64,000 bases of DNA from Clostridia bacterium (GCA_017552535.1 JAFZPV010000048.1:33707-97706), one strand, 5' to 3'. Shown: positions 25,401 through 33,471, counted from the stretch's first letter. The notes: generated by a model from the sequence alone, not told the origin. Numbers and translations are program-made.

Positions 25401-27101
25401 GACGGTCTCACCTTCCGTGTAGAATGAGCCGTTCAGGGGCGCGCTGATCTCTTCCTTGGTGATGTACAGCTCCATGTCGCCCTGCTCGTACCAGGTCTCC
25501 ACGGTTACGGTGTCGTCGATCAGGTTCTTTTCTTCGACCCCGATGTCCTCTTCCCGGGAATACCATTCGCCAATGGCGGTGTTCTCGTACAGACCGTTCA
25601 CGCAGTCTTCCGCGGTCACCGTATAGGTGAGCTCATAGTGTTTGCTCTCGTGCGGGCCGAACACGGCGAAGGAATCCAGCTCGACGGTGCTGCCATAACT
25701 GTCCCTGTCGGTGATCACCACGTCGTACAGCGGATAATCCTGCGCGTTGCTGACGTCTATGCAGAAAGTAACGACCTCGCCCTCGGTATAGCTGGGATAG
25801 GCTTCGTATTCGTCCACGCCCTTGATGGTCTTTTCGACGATCAGCTCCATGTCGCCGATGTCTTCTTCACCCAGGGGCAGCATGCACACGTCGATGTTGC
25901 TGTAGATGTAGGGCAAGTCTCCCAGATCCGCTTTGGACGGCCCGCCGAAGCATTGGAATTCGATGCGCATTTCGCCGGCACTCAGATCGATTTCGTTCTG
26001 TTCCACCATGTAATCCAGCACAAAGCTTTGCGTCTCGCCCGCTTCGAGGTCCTGGATATCCCAATAGTCATACGAGTTTCCGCTGGGCAGCCTGATCCAG
26101 GTGTCCTCCACAGTGATCTTTTCGTCCGAATTATTGGTTATGCTGACGTTGAACAGGGCTTCATCGTCGGCGAGATAGTACGGCTGCGGAACGATGAGCG
26201 TGGCGTCCAGAAACAGCTTGTCCGCCAGGGCCGCGTCGCCTATGTGGGCATCCACATATACATAGCCGTTGCTCTTGACCCTGTCCTTTTCCTGAGACGC
26301 GTCAGATGCGGACCGATAAGCGAACAGTTCGAATCTGCGCACGAAGGTTGGGGAATAATCCTCGATATCGCTCTTTTTGACCTGATACACATCGTCGTAG
26401 AAATACCTCGTCTCTCCCGCGGGAACGGTTGCGCCGCGCGGGCCGTCGGTCGCGCCGTAGGTGCCGTCAGGGTTCAGGTAGTACACGCACTGGATGTACA
26501 GCGGTATGTCACTGATATTCGTTATCTCGTAGACGTACGGTATGCTTTCTCCTTCCAAATAGGTAGGCTGCTTGTTTGCGATGGTGACGTTCAGTATGAT
26601 CCTGACCTCATCGGGATCTTCCCCGACATAGAAGGGACGCTGGTGAGTCAACCCGCAGCGGCTGCACTTGCGTTCCTCTATGCCGGGATCGCCGGGCGCG
26701 GCAGGCTTGAACACATACCATTCGCCCCAGTCGTGTCCGAGAGGCGGTAGCTCCCTTCGCCACTCATAGCCGCAGACCCTGCCGTAGTTCACGCGGGTGC
26801 AGTGGTTCATCTCCTGGCCCGGCTCGGTGCAGGTGGGCTGCTTGGTGACCTCCCATTTTTCGGGTGGGAAGTGGTGGCCCAGCGGCGGGAGCGTCCGCTC
26901 ACGGTCCGCCTGGCAGACGGAACAGTATTCGTACACAACGCCGGAATCGGTGCAGGTTGGTTCCAGTCGGTCGGTTGCCACCCACTTATGGGTGTGCTCG
27001 CCGTAGCTTGCGGTGGCCTGCGCCGCTGGCCGCAGGCCTGGCAGAATGCCCAGAAGCATCAGCAGCGCAAGGGCTGCAGCGAAGAAGCGTTTTCGCGTCA
27101 T
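22407..27101 (-). CDS. Giant exported protein with DUF11-like repeats and C-terminal LprI-like helices
   Basis: The 1,564-residue product has a signal peptide (basic start, then Leu/Ala/Met-rich core to about 27). Residues 35-165 hold Cys-rich segments of the type Pro-Thr-Cys-Thr and Cys-x-x-Cys with Leu-Pro-Pro-Leu-Gly-His ends, common in exported Firmicutes surface proteins. About nine DUF11-like repeats follow, each near 110 residues, beginning Tyr-x-Glu-Gly-Glu and ending in an Asn-x-x-Asp turn. The C-terminal 300 residues are helical, with paired Cys-x-x-Cys segments and two copies of an LprI/DUF1311-like Trp-x-x-Ala-x-x-x-Trp pattern. No LPxTG motif or C-terminal membrane segment is seen. 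Perfect AAAGGAGGT precedes ATG 27101. It may be an adhesin or matrix protein. Confidence 0.9.
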   Translation of the reverse strand: MTRKRFFAAALALLMLLGILPGLRPAAQATASYGEHTHKWVATDRLEPTCTDSGVVYEYCSVCQADRERTLPPLGHHFPPEKWEVTKQPTCTEPGQEMNHCTRVNYGRVCGYEWRRELPPLGHDWGEWYVFKPAAPGDPGIEERKCSRCGLTHQRPFYVGEDPDEVRIILNVTIANKQPTYLEGESIPYVYEITNISDIPLYIQCVYYLNPDGTYGATDGPRGATVPAGETRYFYDDVYQVKKSDIEDYSPTFVRRFELFAYRSASDASQEKDRVKSNGYVYVDAHIGDAALADKLFLDATLIVPQPYYLADDEALFNVSITNNSDEKITVEDTWIRLPSGNSYDYWDIQDLEAGETQSFVLDYMVEQNEIDLSAGEMRIEFQCFGGPSKADLGDLPYIYSNIDVCMLPLGEEDIGDMELIVEKTIKGVDEYEAYPSYTEGEVVTFCIDVSNAQDYPLYDVVITDRDSYGSTVELDSFAVFGPHESKHYELTYTVTAEDCVNGLYENTAIGEWYSREEDIGVEEKNLIDDTVTVETWYEQGDMELYITKEEISAPLNGSFYTEGETVICQIDAWNCQPYPLYNVTVDDRDEEGILPLYFGDLAPHQTVHYEVTHTIEASDIERGYYENTAYGRWQSDDDEDGDIWEITDTVRVPVGKPADEVTVIKQETSVPANGLYYVEGEDVTYTVFITNNTGSPIYDIKLYDELLDETQDYEVSALPIKPGQTFEVQYSHTVTQLDVLAGYIVNVAKVSWSQRDVTLVGTVDRSAAWTNEVTVLTGGEPPVPNPGKVTLTKAEVGGPDNGSYYEVGEEILFLVTITNDGGYTVENVQVDDPIFPDAEDIVLEKGFDLGPGESRGYFVHYHATQEDADDGWALNEAEARYYDPVLGKKVDIYSNTILVPVGQPGPEPSVKLSKMENSFPINGMYYREGEDIEYRFVLTNDSDEPIYYVGIYDPLHEVGGEIAPIYKSSVLDPHESVECFFTYTVTKDDVDNLTDIINQGLAEYYPDPEDEDHTVFSNTVITPIGKDVPPDPEEPYIDMSVTKTAVNAPANGKWYVEGENVGFLITFTNKGDVPLYLTDYIDEVFNDKGSASTTVPLSDQVVPPYSSATFFYPYWVTKDDVDSGYIRNEVEFWAWTEVDPYGRIDCYPYAEITVQTGPGPEPVPPLAAYKYETSTPKNGWAYTEGEQVEYDIVLYNPGSRVYKDVESYDILLVDVPGFWLNYHEKLDSAPIVEHVAYLVTEADVTIGYIYNIGWFTMEDEDGNVITVYSNELIVQTTDKTDPPQRGGRTCCEYVLAAEGEGAASYTNDFCLEHSMIEATVQKLLKDAEDGQAEARAWARAQELWQRSLDAEYERLIKAADGDLKTALENDRLVFKAYLEALKARLEAEEPGTADIDKTLAELLRDRTCELCSTFGHAPEERRDLSGKAAHEQARVSASICGVDFASNGSVMYTKALNVCDRHLPLVKAAGRVLAAAGEDEELLTLAWTRADAIWLSALDGLYSDMAKEASPMLKHLILKEQASVNAFIRVRTELYALLYPDSAAAVKELSAELKKQAAMALCQ

Positions 27102-27130
27102 GATGATTACCTCCTTTGTCGGTCGGTGCA

Positions 27131-27164
27131 ACAAAAAGAAAAGCGCAGCAAAACGCGCTGCGCT
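27131..27164 (-). terminator. Intrinsic terminator inside the 5' leader of the giant gene
   Basis: Read leftward, AGCGCAGC (27164-27157) pairs perfectly with GCTGCGCT (27149-27142), seven-base loop, then TTTCTTTTTG. It lies between the promoter at 27304-27332 and the coding start at 27101, so transcription must pass it. Confidence 0.85.
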
Positions 27165-27165
27165 G

Positions 27166-27237
27166 TCAGCCATGCCTGACAGGGCTGTAAACAGAGCTTC
27201 GCTTACCTTCGGATGATCGCGGAATCTCAGCAAACAT
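27166..27237 (-). CDS. Possible 23-residue leader peptide
   Basis: Read leftward, an ATG at 27237 follows GGGAGGG at good spacing and opens a 23-codon frame whose TGA (27168-27166) falls within a CTGTCAG/CTGACAG hairpin (27163-27182) that abuts the terminator. The peptide has Arg, Ser and Lys rather than a single repeated amino acid. A leader-peptide attenuator is inferred. Confidence 0.4.
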   Translation of the reverse strand: MFAEIPRSSEGKRSSVYSPVRHG

Positions 27238-27303
27238 GCTTTGGCCCTCCCTGCTTTGAAAGCGTCCGGGTACGTCAGACAACGGCTATTAATTCTGTGT
27301 AAA

Positions 27304-27332
27304 ATTGTATCAGTTTCATTCGCTTCTGTCAA
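27304..27332 (-). promoter_or_regulatory. Sigma-A promoter of the giant repeat gene
   Basis: Read leftward, TTGACA, 17-base spacer, TACAAT. The leader RNA would be close to 195 bases long. Confidence 0.85.
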
Positions 27333-27393
27333 GCACGAAAAGCAGGTTGAGAGCACCAAAACGCCTCGGAACGCATATAATTGCCGCCGTCTA

Positions 27394-27422
27394 TTGTATT
27401 GTGTCAAATTTCAGGTTATAAT
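27394..27422 (+). promoter_or_regulatory. Sigma-A promoter of the lactate operon
   Basis: TTGTAT, 17-base spacer, TATAAT, about 60 bases before ATG 27487. Confidence 0.8.
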
Positions 27423-27433
27423 ACCGTTATAAC
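27415..27433 (+). promoter_or_regulatory. Inverted repeat over the -10 region, candidate operator
   Basis: GTTATAA (27415-27421), five bases, TTATAAC (27427-27433): perfect seven-base arms covering the -10 hexamer and probable start. It is well placed for a repressor of lactate genes. Confidence 0.5.
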
Positions 27434-27486
27434 TAACAGACAGAGAGAACCTTCCCGGCACATTATTCGCAGGAGTGACGCCAGGC

Positions 27487-28266
27487 ATGAATATATTCGT
27501 ATGCATCAAACAGGTGCCCGCCACCAGCAAGGTGGAGGTGGACGAGCGCACGGGCGTGCTGAAGCGCTCGGGCGTTTCGGGCAAGCTCAACCCCTACGAC
27601 CTGTACGCACTGGAGACGGCGCTCAGGCTGAAGGAAGCCGGCGGGGCTAAGGTGACGGTTGGCACGATGGGCCCAAAACAGGCGGAGGCCGTGGTGCGCG
27701 AGGCCTACATGATGGGCGCGGACGAAGGCTACGTGTTCTCGGACCGCCGGCTGGGCGGCGCGGACGTGCTGGCCACCAGCTATACCCTGAGCCAGGCGAT
27801 ACGCAGCACAGGCGATTACGAGCTGATCCTCTGCGGACGGCAGACCACCGACGGCGATACTGCCCAGGTAGGTCCCGCCGTGGCAGAGCATCTGGGCATA
27901 CCCCACGCAGCCTGGGTGTCCCGCCTGAGCCTGAACAGCGACGGTTTGGACGCCGAGCAGCGGCTTCAGGACACGGTGGAGACCGTGCACATCCCCTTCC
28001 CCTGCCTGATCACCGTGGAAAAAGACATTTACATGCCCCGCCTGCCCTCGCTGAAGACCGCGCGTGAAGTAAAGGACAGGCCCGTGCACATCCTGGACCT
28101 CGGCGTGTTTCCGGACACGGACGAAAACCATTACGGCCTGAGCGGCAGCGCCACGCAGGTGGAGCGCATATTCCCGCCGGACAGGAGCGTTTCCCGCCAG
28201 ACCTGGACCGGGGCAGGCTGCGCGGACAGGCTGCTGAAGCAGCTGAAAGACTGGAAATTCGTATAA
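27487..28266 (+). CDS. etfB: Electron transfer flavoprotein beta subunit
   Basis: This 259-residue protein shows the EtfB start Lys-Gln-Val-Pro and the nucleotide-binding segment Cys-Gly-Arg-Gln-Thr-x-Asp-Gly-Asp-Thr-Ala-Gln-Val-Gly-Pro near residues 118-132, a family hallmark. It should pair with the EtfA encoded next, carrying FAD and a second flavin or AMP, and pass electrons with the FAD dehydrogenase encoded after it. In acetogens such a trio oxidises lactate with NAD by coupling to reduced ferredoxin (LctBCD). ATG 27487 has AGGAG eleven bases upstream, a little far. First gene of a three-gene operon. Confidence 0.95.
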   Translation: MNIFVCIKQVPATSKVEVDERTGVLKRSGVSGKLNPYDLYALETALRLKEAGGAKVTVGTMGPKQAEAVVREAYMMGADEGYVFSDRRLGGADVLATSYTLSQAIRSTGDYELILCGRQTTDGDTAQVGPAVAEHLGIPHAAWVSRLSLNSDGLDAEQRLQDTVETVHIPFPCLITVEKDIYMPRLPSLKTAREVKDRPVHILDLGVFPDTDENHYGLSGSATQVERIFPPDRSVSRQTWTGAGCADRLLKQLKDWKFV

Positions 28267-28276
28267 GGAGGCCGCC

Positions 28277-29464
28277 ATGGCAAAGATAGCCGTTCTTGAA
28301 CGCAAATGCACTGGCTGCGGCCTCTGCGAAAAAAGCTGTCCCTTCGGCGCGATCGGCCTGTCCGGCGGCAAGGCGCATCTGAACGAAGCCTGCCGGGCCT
28401 GCGGCGCATGCGCAAAAGCCTGCCCGAGCGGCGCCGTCATACGACTGGAGACCCGCACGGAATCGGTGGACAAATCCAAGTGGCGGGGCATCCTGGTTTA
28501 TTCGGAGATAAGCGCCGGACACCTGCATCCCGTATCCACGGAACTCATCGGGAAGGCGCTTGAACTGGCAGCGCCGCTGGGATACGAAGTGAATACGGTC
28601 CTCGTTGGCGACGGTGCGCATGCATTCGCCGAAGAGCTCAGGCACTACGGCGTTTCAAAGATATTCGTGTACGACGCACCGGAGCTGGCCGGCTTCCGGG
28701 CGGACGCCTACGCCGCCTGCGCGGAGGACGCGATACGGCTTACGAAACCCTCCGTGGTGCTGGTGGGCTCGACGCTGGTGGGCCGTTCCCTGGCACCCCG
28801 GCTGGCGACCCGCTTTCATACAGGACTCACGGCGGACTGCACCCAGCTCGAGCTTCGGCCAAACAGCGATCTGGTGCAGATCCGCCCCGCCTTCGGCGGC
28901 AACATCATGGCGCAGATCATTACTGCGAATACACGGCCGCAGTTCGCCACCGTGCGCTACAAAGTGATGGACGCGCCCAAACGCAGACAGGAAGCCTCTG
29001 GCGAGATCATATGCCGCCCCCTGCCCAAAGGCGTATACGTTTCCCCCATCCGGCTGATCAGTTCCAGGGCACTGCCCGCCCGCAAGAGCATTTCGGACGC
29101 GGACGTGCTGGTTGTGGGCGGCAGAGGCCTCAAAAAGCAGGCAGACCTTGAAATGATCAGGACGCTGGCGGAGCTGCTGGGCGGAGACTGGGCGGTATCG
29201 CGCCCGCTGGTGGAGAAGGGCTGGGCCGGCAACGACAGGCAGATCGGCCTCTCCGGCAGGACCGTGAGGCCCAGGCTCATCATCACCTGCGGCGTGAGCG
29301 GGGCCATACAGTTCGCCTCCTGCATGAATATGAGCGAGCGCATCGTTGCCATCAACACCGACCCGGAGGCCCCGATCTTCTCCGTGGCGCACATCGCGGT
29401 GACGGCGGACCTGTACGAGGTCGTGCCGGACCTGATCCAAAAGCTCAAGGAGGGAACGCCGTGA
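28277..29464 (+). CDS. etfA: Electron transfer flavoprotein alpha subunit with ferredoxin domain
   Basis: The 395-residue protein begins with a ferredoxin-like domain containing two Cys-x2-Cys-x2-Cys-x3-Cys motifs (C11, C14, C17, C21 and C39, C42, C45, C49), which predicts two [4Fe-4S] clusters. The rest is EtfA, ending with the FAD site Gly-Leu-Ser-Gly-Arg-Thr-Val and Gly-Val-Ser-Gly-Ala-Ile-Gln-Phe near residues 315-350. The added cluster domain is typical of bifurcating/confurcating Etf systems, including LctC. AAGGAGG precedes ATG 28277. The stop overlaps the next gene by GTGA (29461-29464). Gene neighbours support a lactate role. Confidence 0.96.
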   Translation: MAKIAVLERKCTGCGLCEKSCPFGAIGLSGGKAHLNEACRACGACAKACPSGAVIRLETRTESVDKSKWRGILVYSEISAGHLHPVSTELIGKALELAAPLGYEVNTVLVGDGAHAFAEELRHYGVSKIFVYDAPELAGFRADAYAACAEDAIRLTKPSVVLVGSTLVGRSLAPRLATRFHTGLTADCTQLELRPNSDLVQIRPAFGGNIMAQIITANTRPQFATVRYKVMDAPKRRQEASGEIICRPLPKGVYVSPIRLISSRALPARKSISDADVLVVGGRGLKKQADLEMIRTLAELLGGDWAVSRPLVEKGWAGNDRQIGLSGRTVRPRLIITCGVSGAIQFASCMNMSERIVAINTDPEAPIFSVAHIAVTADLYEVVPDLIQKLKEGTP

Positions 29465-30858
29465 ACACTTTTAAACGCGTGGACCGGGAGGATATCGGGT
29501 TTTTCCTTAATCTCATGCCGGGCAGGGTGATAACCCAGGACGAATTCATGGCGGATTATACCCACGACGAAATGACCGAATACGGCCACTTCGCGCCGGA
29601 AGCCGTGCTGAAGGCCGAGACCGCGGAAGAGATATGCAGCGTTCTGAAGTACTGCAATGATAAGCGCATCCCGGTAACGCCCCGCGGCGCGGGCACGGGC
29701 CTGTGCGGCGGATGCGTGGCCATACACGGGGGCGTGGTGCTGTCCACCGAGCGGATGAAAAAGGTGCTCGAGGTGGACGCGCAGAACATGACCGCCTCGC
29801 TTGAGCCCGGCGTGCTTCTGATGGAATTTCCAAAGGCGCTGGAGGGCACGGGGCTGTTCTATCCTCCGGACCCCGGCGAAAAGACCGCCACCATGGGCGG
29901 CAACGCCATGACCAACGCCGGCGGCATGCGGGCCGTACGCTACGGCGTGACGCGGGATTACATACTGGGCATGGACGTGGCGCTGGCAGACGGAACGCTT
30001 CTGCACCTTGGCGGCAAGACCGTGAAGACCTCCTCCGGCTACAGCCTTCTCCATCTGATGATCGGCAGCGAGGGCACGCTTGGCGTGCTTACGGGGCTCA
30101 CGGTCAAGCTCGTTCCGGAGCCCAAGGTGAACCTGTCGCTTCTGATCCCCTTTGACGAATTGGACGCCTGCATCCAGGCGGTGCCGAAGCTGCTATCCTG
30201 CGGCTGCGATCCCACGGCGGTGGAGTTCATGCAGCGCGACGTGATCTCCTGCGTGGAGACATATCTGGGCAAGCAGTTTCCGGACACCGCGTCCGACGCC
30301 TACCTGCTGGTGCGTCTGGACGGGCCGAGCATGCAGGCGCTGGAGCCTGCCGTGGACACGGTGACGGAACTTGCGCTGTCGCTGGGAGCGAAGGACGTGC
30401 TTTTGGCGGATACCGACGAGCGCAAGGAAAGCATCTGGAACGCGAGGGGCGCTTTTCTGGAAGCCATCAAGGGCAGCACCCCCACCATGGACGAGTGCGA
30501 CGTGGCGGTGCCCAGAAACGCCATCGCGGATTTCGTCAGGCAGATGACGAGCATCAGCAAAGATGCCGGCCTGCGCATTCTCTCCTTTGGCCACGCGGGC
30601 GACGGCAACCTGCACATCTACGTGTGCCGGGACGGTCTGGACGAAGCCGAATGGAAAAAGAAGCTCGACGGCACCATGGAGCGCCTGTACGCGGCGGCGC
30701 GCGAACTGGGCGGCCAGGTGAGCGGCGAGCACGGCATCGGCCACGCAAAAAAGCACTTTCTGACGGAAAGCGCCGGTGAGGAACAGCTGAAGCTCATGCG
30801 GGGCATCAAGGCCGCGTTCGATCCAAACGGCATACTCAACCCCGGAAAAGTGGTATAG
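29461..30858 (+). CDS. lctD: FAD-linked 2-hydroxyacid (lactate) dehydrogenase, LctD/GlcD-type
   Basis: This 465-residue FAD-binding (vanillyl-alcohol-oxidase fold) enzyme shows the nucleotide-binding Pro-Arg-Gly-Ala-Gly-Thr-Gly-Leu-Cys-Gly-Gly near residue 76-86 and a C-terminal Gly-Glu-His-Gly-Ile-Gly with catalytic His near 420-430. It oxidises D-lactate or glycolate to the keto acid and hands electrons to the Etf pair. GTG 29461 overlaps the etfA stop, so translation is coupled. Order etfB, etfA, dehydrogenase matches LctB, LctC, LctD. Substrate stereochemistry cannot be told from sequence; glycolate is the main alternative. There is no lactate permease in this operon. Confidence 0.9.
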   Translation: MNTFKRVDREDIGFFLNLMPGRVITQDEFMADYTHDEMTEYGHFAPEAVLKAETAEEICSVLKYCNDKRIPVTPRGAGTGLCGGCVAIHGGVVLSTERMKKVLEVDAQNMTASLEPGVLLMEFPKALEGTGLFYPPDPGEKTATMGGNAMTNAGGMRAVRYGVTRDYILGMDVALADGTLLHLGGKTVKTSSGYSLLHLMIGSEGTLGVLTGLTVKLVPEPKVNLSLLIPFDELDACIQAVPKLLSCGCDPTAVEFMQRDVISCVETYLGKQFPDTASDAYLLVRLDGPSMQALEPAVDTVTELALSLGAKDVLLADTDERKESIWNARGAFLEAIKGSTPTMDECDVAVPRNAIADFVRQMTSISKDAGLRILSFGHAGDGNLHIYVCRDGLDEAEWKKKLDGTMERLYAAARELGGQVSGEHGIGHAKKHFLTESAGEEQLKLMRGIKAAFDPNGILNPGKVV

Positions 30859-30890
30859 CCGCCAGCACGTTTACAGGATCATATTTAGCA

Positions 30891-31934
30891 TCAGTCCGTC
30901 AGCGCGTTCCTGCAGGCCTCCAGGAACGCGCTGATCTTTTCATCGGACACCGAGGAATCTATACCGGCACAGGAGATGCTGAGCCTCGGCCCCGGCACGA
31001 TGCGCACCATGTCCGCCACTTCCGCGCGGATCTCTTCGGGCGACGCCTCCCCCAGCCGGACGGGGCTGAAGCGGGCGTTCAGGCGCACGGTATCGGGAAG
31101 GGCGTTTTTTACCTTTTCAAGGTCTGAAAACGCGCCCACCTCCGCGAAGGTGACATTGGGCACCTTTGCGTATCCTTCCACCACGTGCTCCATGGTCTGT
31201 CCGCAGTGGTGGATGCCGAAAGGTGCAAACTCCTGTGCCAGCAGGCAGTCATACTTCAAAAGGAAGCGCTCATAGATGGAAAGCGACGTCATTTCCACCG
31301 TACAGTTGCTGGTGAGCGTCACTTCCGGACAGACGCGGCTGATCACGTTGGTCACGCCCCCGCTGATATACGGCGAATAGCGTTTCAGCCTCCGGCAGGC
31401 CTCCGCCATCGTCTGATAGGAAACGTTCAGCAGGTTTTCGGCGGGGCTGTCTTCGTCATAATAGTCCAGAAACAGCTCCTGCCCGCGAAGGTCCAGCGCG
31501 ATGTTCTGCACACCCATCAGGTTCAGGTGGCATTCTACGCGCCCATACTCCTTCATGAGCGCGCGCATCTGCTCCTCCTGCCGTATCCAGGGCTCGGAGG
31601 CGTCGAAGTCCGGCACCTTCAGGGCTTGTGCCTGTTCGTCGTCCAGTTCCTCGCACAGCACCTGCGGCGCGTCATCCGGCGCGTACACCACCCGGCAGCC
31701 CAGCATTTCGCTGAGCAGAAAGCCGCAGGCGGTGTAGTCGCTGCCCACCAGCGGCCTCGGCGCGGGATCTTTTTCGCCCAGGCCGAAAGCGCCGAAGCAC
31801 TCAAACATAGTCTTTCGCATTAGCACGTCCGCTTCCATGCGGTAGGCGGCATTTTCCCAGAAGACGCGCGAAAAGTCTATACCGGCGCGCTTGTGCCACC
31901 AGTCCGGATGAAAGCAGATATCGTATCGGAGCAT
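30891..31934 (-). CDS. Uroporphyrinogen decarboxylase-fold methyltransferase-like protein
   Basis: The 347-residue product is a UroD-superfamily protein with the zinc-type His-x-Cys (H242, C244) and a third candidate Cys at 322, as in the MtaA/CmuA branch. The Cys-Thr-Val-Glu-Met-Thr-Ser-Leu-Ser region near 211-219 resembles the substrate-side strand of the family. Function could be methyl transfer to or from a corrinoid protein, but no such partner is adjacent. GGGGAGG precedes ATG 31934. It lies 36 bases after the dipeptidase stop at 31971, so it is probably the second gene of a leftward unit with it. It is not close in sequence to the riboswitch-controlled paralogue. Confidence 0.78.
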   Translation of the reverse strand: MLRYDICFHPDWWHKRAGIDFSRVFWENAAYRMEADVLMRKTMFECFGAFGLGEKDPAPRPLVGSDYTACGFLLSEMLGCRVVYAPDDAPQVLCEELDDEQAQALKVPDFDASEPWIRQEEQMRALMKEYGRVECHLNLMGVQNIALDLRGQELFLDYYDEDSPAENLLNVSYQTMAEACRRLKRYSPYISGGVTNVISRVCPEVTLTSNCTVEMTSLSIYERFLLKYDCLLAQEFAPFGIHHCGQTMEHVVEGYAKVPNVTFAEVGAFSDLEKVKNALPDTVRLNARFSPVRLGEASPEEIRAEVADMVRIVPGPRLSISCAGIDSSVSDEKISAFLEACRNALTD

Positions 31935-31970
31935 ATGCGTTCCTCCCCTGTAATCAAATCCCGTCCCGGC

Positions 31971-33386
31971 TCAGATCTCCTTATCCGCCGCCAGCAGGCC
32001 CATGGCAAACAGCGCCATGGCCTTTTTGAGGTTGGGCAGATACAGCGCTTCGTCCTTCTGATGCGCACCGCCGTGACCTTCCGGGAACAGGTCGGTCTCG
32101 GGCTTTGGCAGGCCGCCCATGCCGAAGCCCACGGCGTTTGGCAGCTTGCGCGCGTAGGTGCCGCCGCCCATCAGATACGCCTTTTTTTCCAGGCCGCTGA
32201 AACGGTTGAAGGTATCGGTAAGCTTCGTTACCACGGGCGAATCGGGCGGGCAGTAGTTGGGTTCGCTGACCGACACGTTTTGAAGCGAGCAGCCGTTTTC
32301 ACCTGAGATCCTTTCCATCTCTGCGATCATCTGCTTTGCGTCCGACCGGACGTTAAAGCGGATATTCAGATGCAGGCGCGCGCGTCTGTCGGCGTCCAGA
32401 AACGCCATGGTGCCCGCACAGGTGGTGACGCCGCCGACTTCGTCCGAACAGGCGATACCCAGCGCTGTGCCCAGGCAGTCTTCGTTCACACGGTCAAAAA
32501 ACGCCGCCACGCGCCGCGTGCCTCCGTCCAGAAGGCCGCTTTTCAGCGCCGCGCCTGTCAAAAGCCGGATAGCGTTGACGCCGCTTTCGGGATGGGCGCT
32601 GTGGGCGGCAAGTCCTGTGGCTGTGAGGCGCACGAGCCTGCCTTCCGCGTTAGTGCTTACATTTTCCCCCAGTTCCTCTTTATGGAGGCAGGCGCCTTCT
32701 GTTGGCCGAATCAGCATCTCGGCTCTGTCGGGCACGATGTTGCCGGCCATGCCCGCCCGGAACTCCTCCAGGCAGGCGCAGGGTTCATCCGACACGATTT
32801 CCGCCTCGAGGATGCCCTTTTCCGCGTAACATACGGGAAAGCCGCAGTCCGCCACAAGGTTCAGCTTATCTTCAGGCTGCGTGCGCACGTAGTATTGTAC
32901 GTCGCTCATGCCTTTTTCTTCGTCCGTGCCTAGGCACAGCCGCACGGGGTTGCGCGTCCGGATGCCCAGCTCCTTCAGCATTTTCAGGATATACAGGCAG
33001 GCCACCGCGGGCCCCTTGTTGTCATTCGTGCCCCGCCCGATCAGGTAGTCGCCGAGCCTGAGGGGTTCAAACGGTCGGGTGTACGTCCAGCCCTCCCCCG
33101 CCGGCACCACGTCCAGGTGGCACCATACGCCGATGCCTCTTTTACTCAGATCCTCCGAGATCTCCAGCACCCTGTCGTCCACGGTGCTGGTCTGAAAACC
33201 GAAGCTCTCCGCCAGAAAGCGCATAAACTCAAGCGCCCGCAGGCATTCCCTGCCGTAAGGCGCGTCCTTTTCGTCGTACCTGGAAACGCTGGGCATGCGC
33301 ACCAGCTTTTCCAACTCCTTCGTCAGTTCCTCAAAATGCACGTCTATCCAGCCGGTGAATCTTTCAAACAGTTCCGTATCCGTCAT
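31971..33386 (-). CDS. M20-family dipeptidase (PepV-like)
   Basis: This 471-residue enzyme has the M20 metallopeptidase pattern: His-Leu-Asp (H90, D92), the bridging Asp in Gly-Thr-Asn-Asp-Asn-Lys-Gly (D122), the general-base Glu in Asp-Glu-Glu-Lys-Gly (E156/E157) and a final His in the Gly-His-Gly-Gly-Ala-His segment near 448. The long lid domain and length (about 470) match PepV, which cleaves a broad range of dipeptides. No signal peptide; cytoplasmic. CGGAGA precedes ATG 33386. It has a good promoter (33421-33449) facing away from another one at 33472, and is followed by a UroD-like gene. Confidence 0.92.
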   Translation of the reverse strand: MTDTELFERFTGWIDVHFEELTKELEKLVRMPSVSRYDEKDAPYGRECLRALEFMRFLAESFGFQTSTVDDRVLEISEDLSKRGIGVWCHLDVVPAGEGWTYTRPFEPLRLGDYLIGRGTNDNKGPAVACLYILKMLKELGIRTRNPVRLCLGTDEEKGMSDVQYYVRTQPEDKLNLVADCGFPVCYAEKGILEAEIVSDEPCACLEEFRAGMAGNIVPDRAEMLIRPTEGACLHKEELGENVSTNAEGRLVRLTATGLAAHSAHPESGVNAIRLLTGAALKSGLLDGGTRRVAAFFDRVNEDCLGTALGIACSDEVGGVTTCAGTMAFLDADRRARLHLNIRFNVRSDAKQMIAEMERISGENGCSLQNVSVSEPNYCPPDSPVVTKLTDTFNRFSGLEKKAYLMGGGTYARKLPNAVGFGMGGLPKPETDLFPEGHGGAHQKDEALYLPNLKKAMALFAMGLLAADKEI

Positions 33387-33420
33387 AACACATCTCCGTC
33401 TTTCGTCAGTTTCCAAACGC

Positions 33421-33449
33421 ATTATACCACCCGCAGGCGCAAACCGCAA
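33421..33449 (-). promoter_or_regulatory. Sigma-A promoter of the dipeptidase unit
   Basis: Read leftward, TTGCGG, 17-base spacer, TATAAT. It is divergent from the promoter at 33472-33500, with 22 bases between the two -35 elements. Confidence 0.8.
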
Positions 33450-33471
33450 TGCCCGCTTGCATCCTTGCGGG

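Noticed and set aside
27166-27300. Possible c-di-GMP or other named riboswitch in the giant-gene leader
   Set aside because: Some blocks (GGACGC, CAAAGC) recall c-di-GMP-I RNAs, but the order and pairing do not fit, so no class was assigned.
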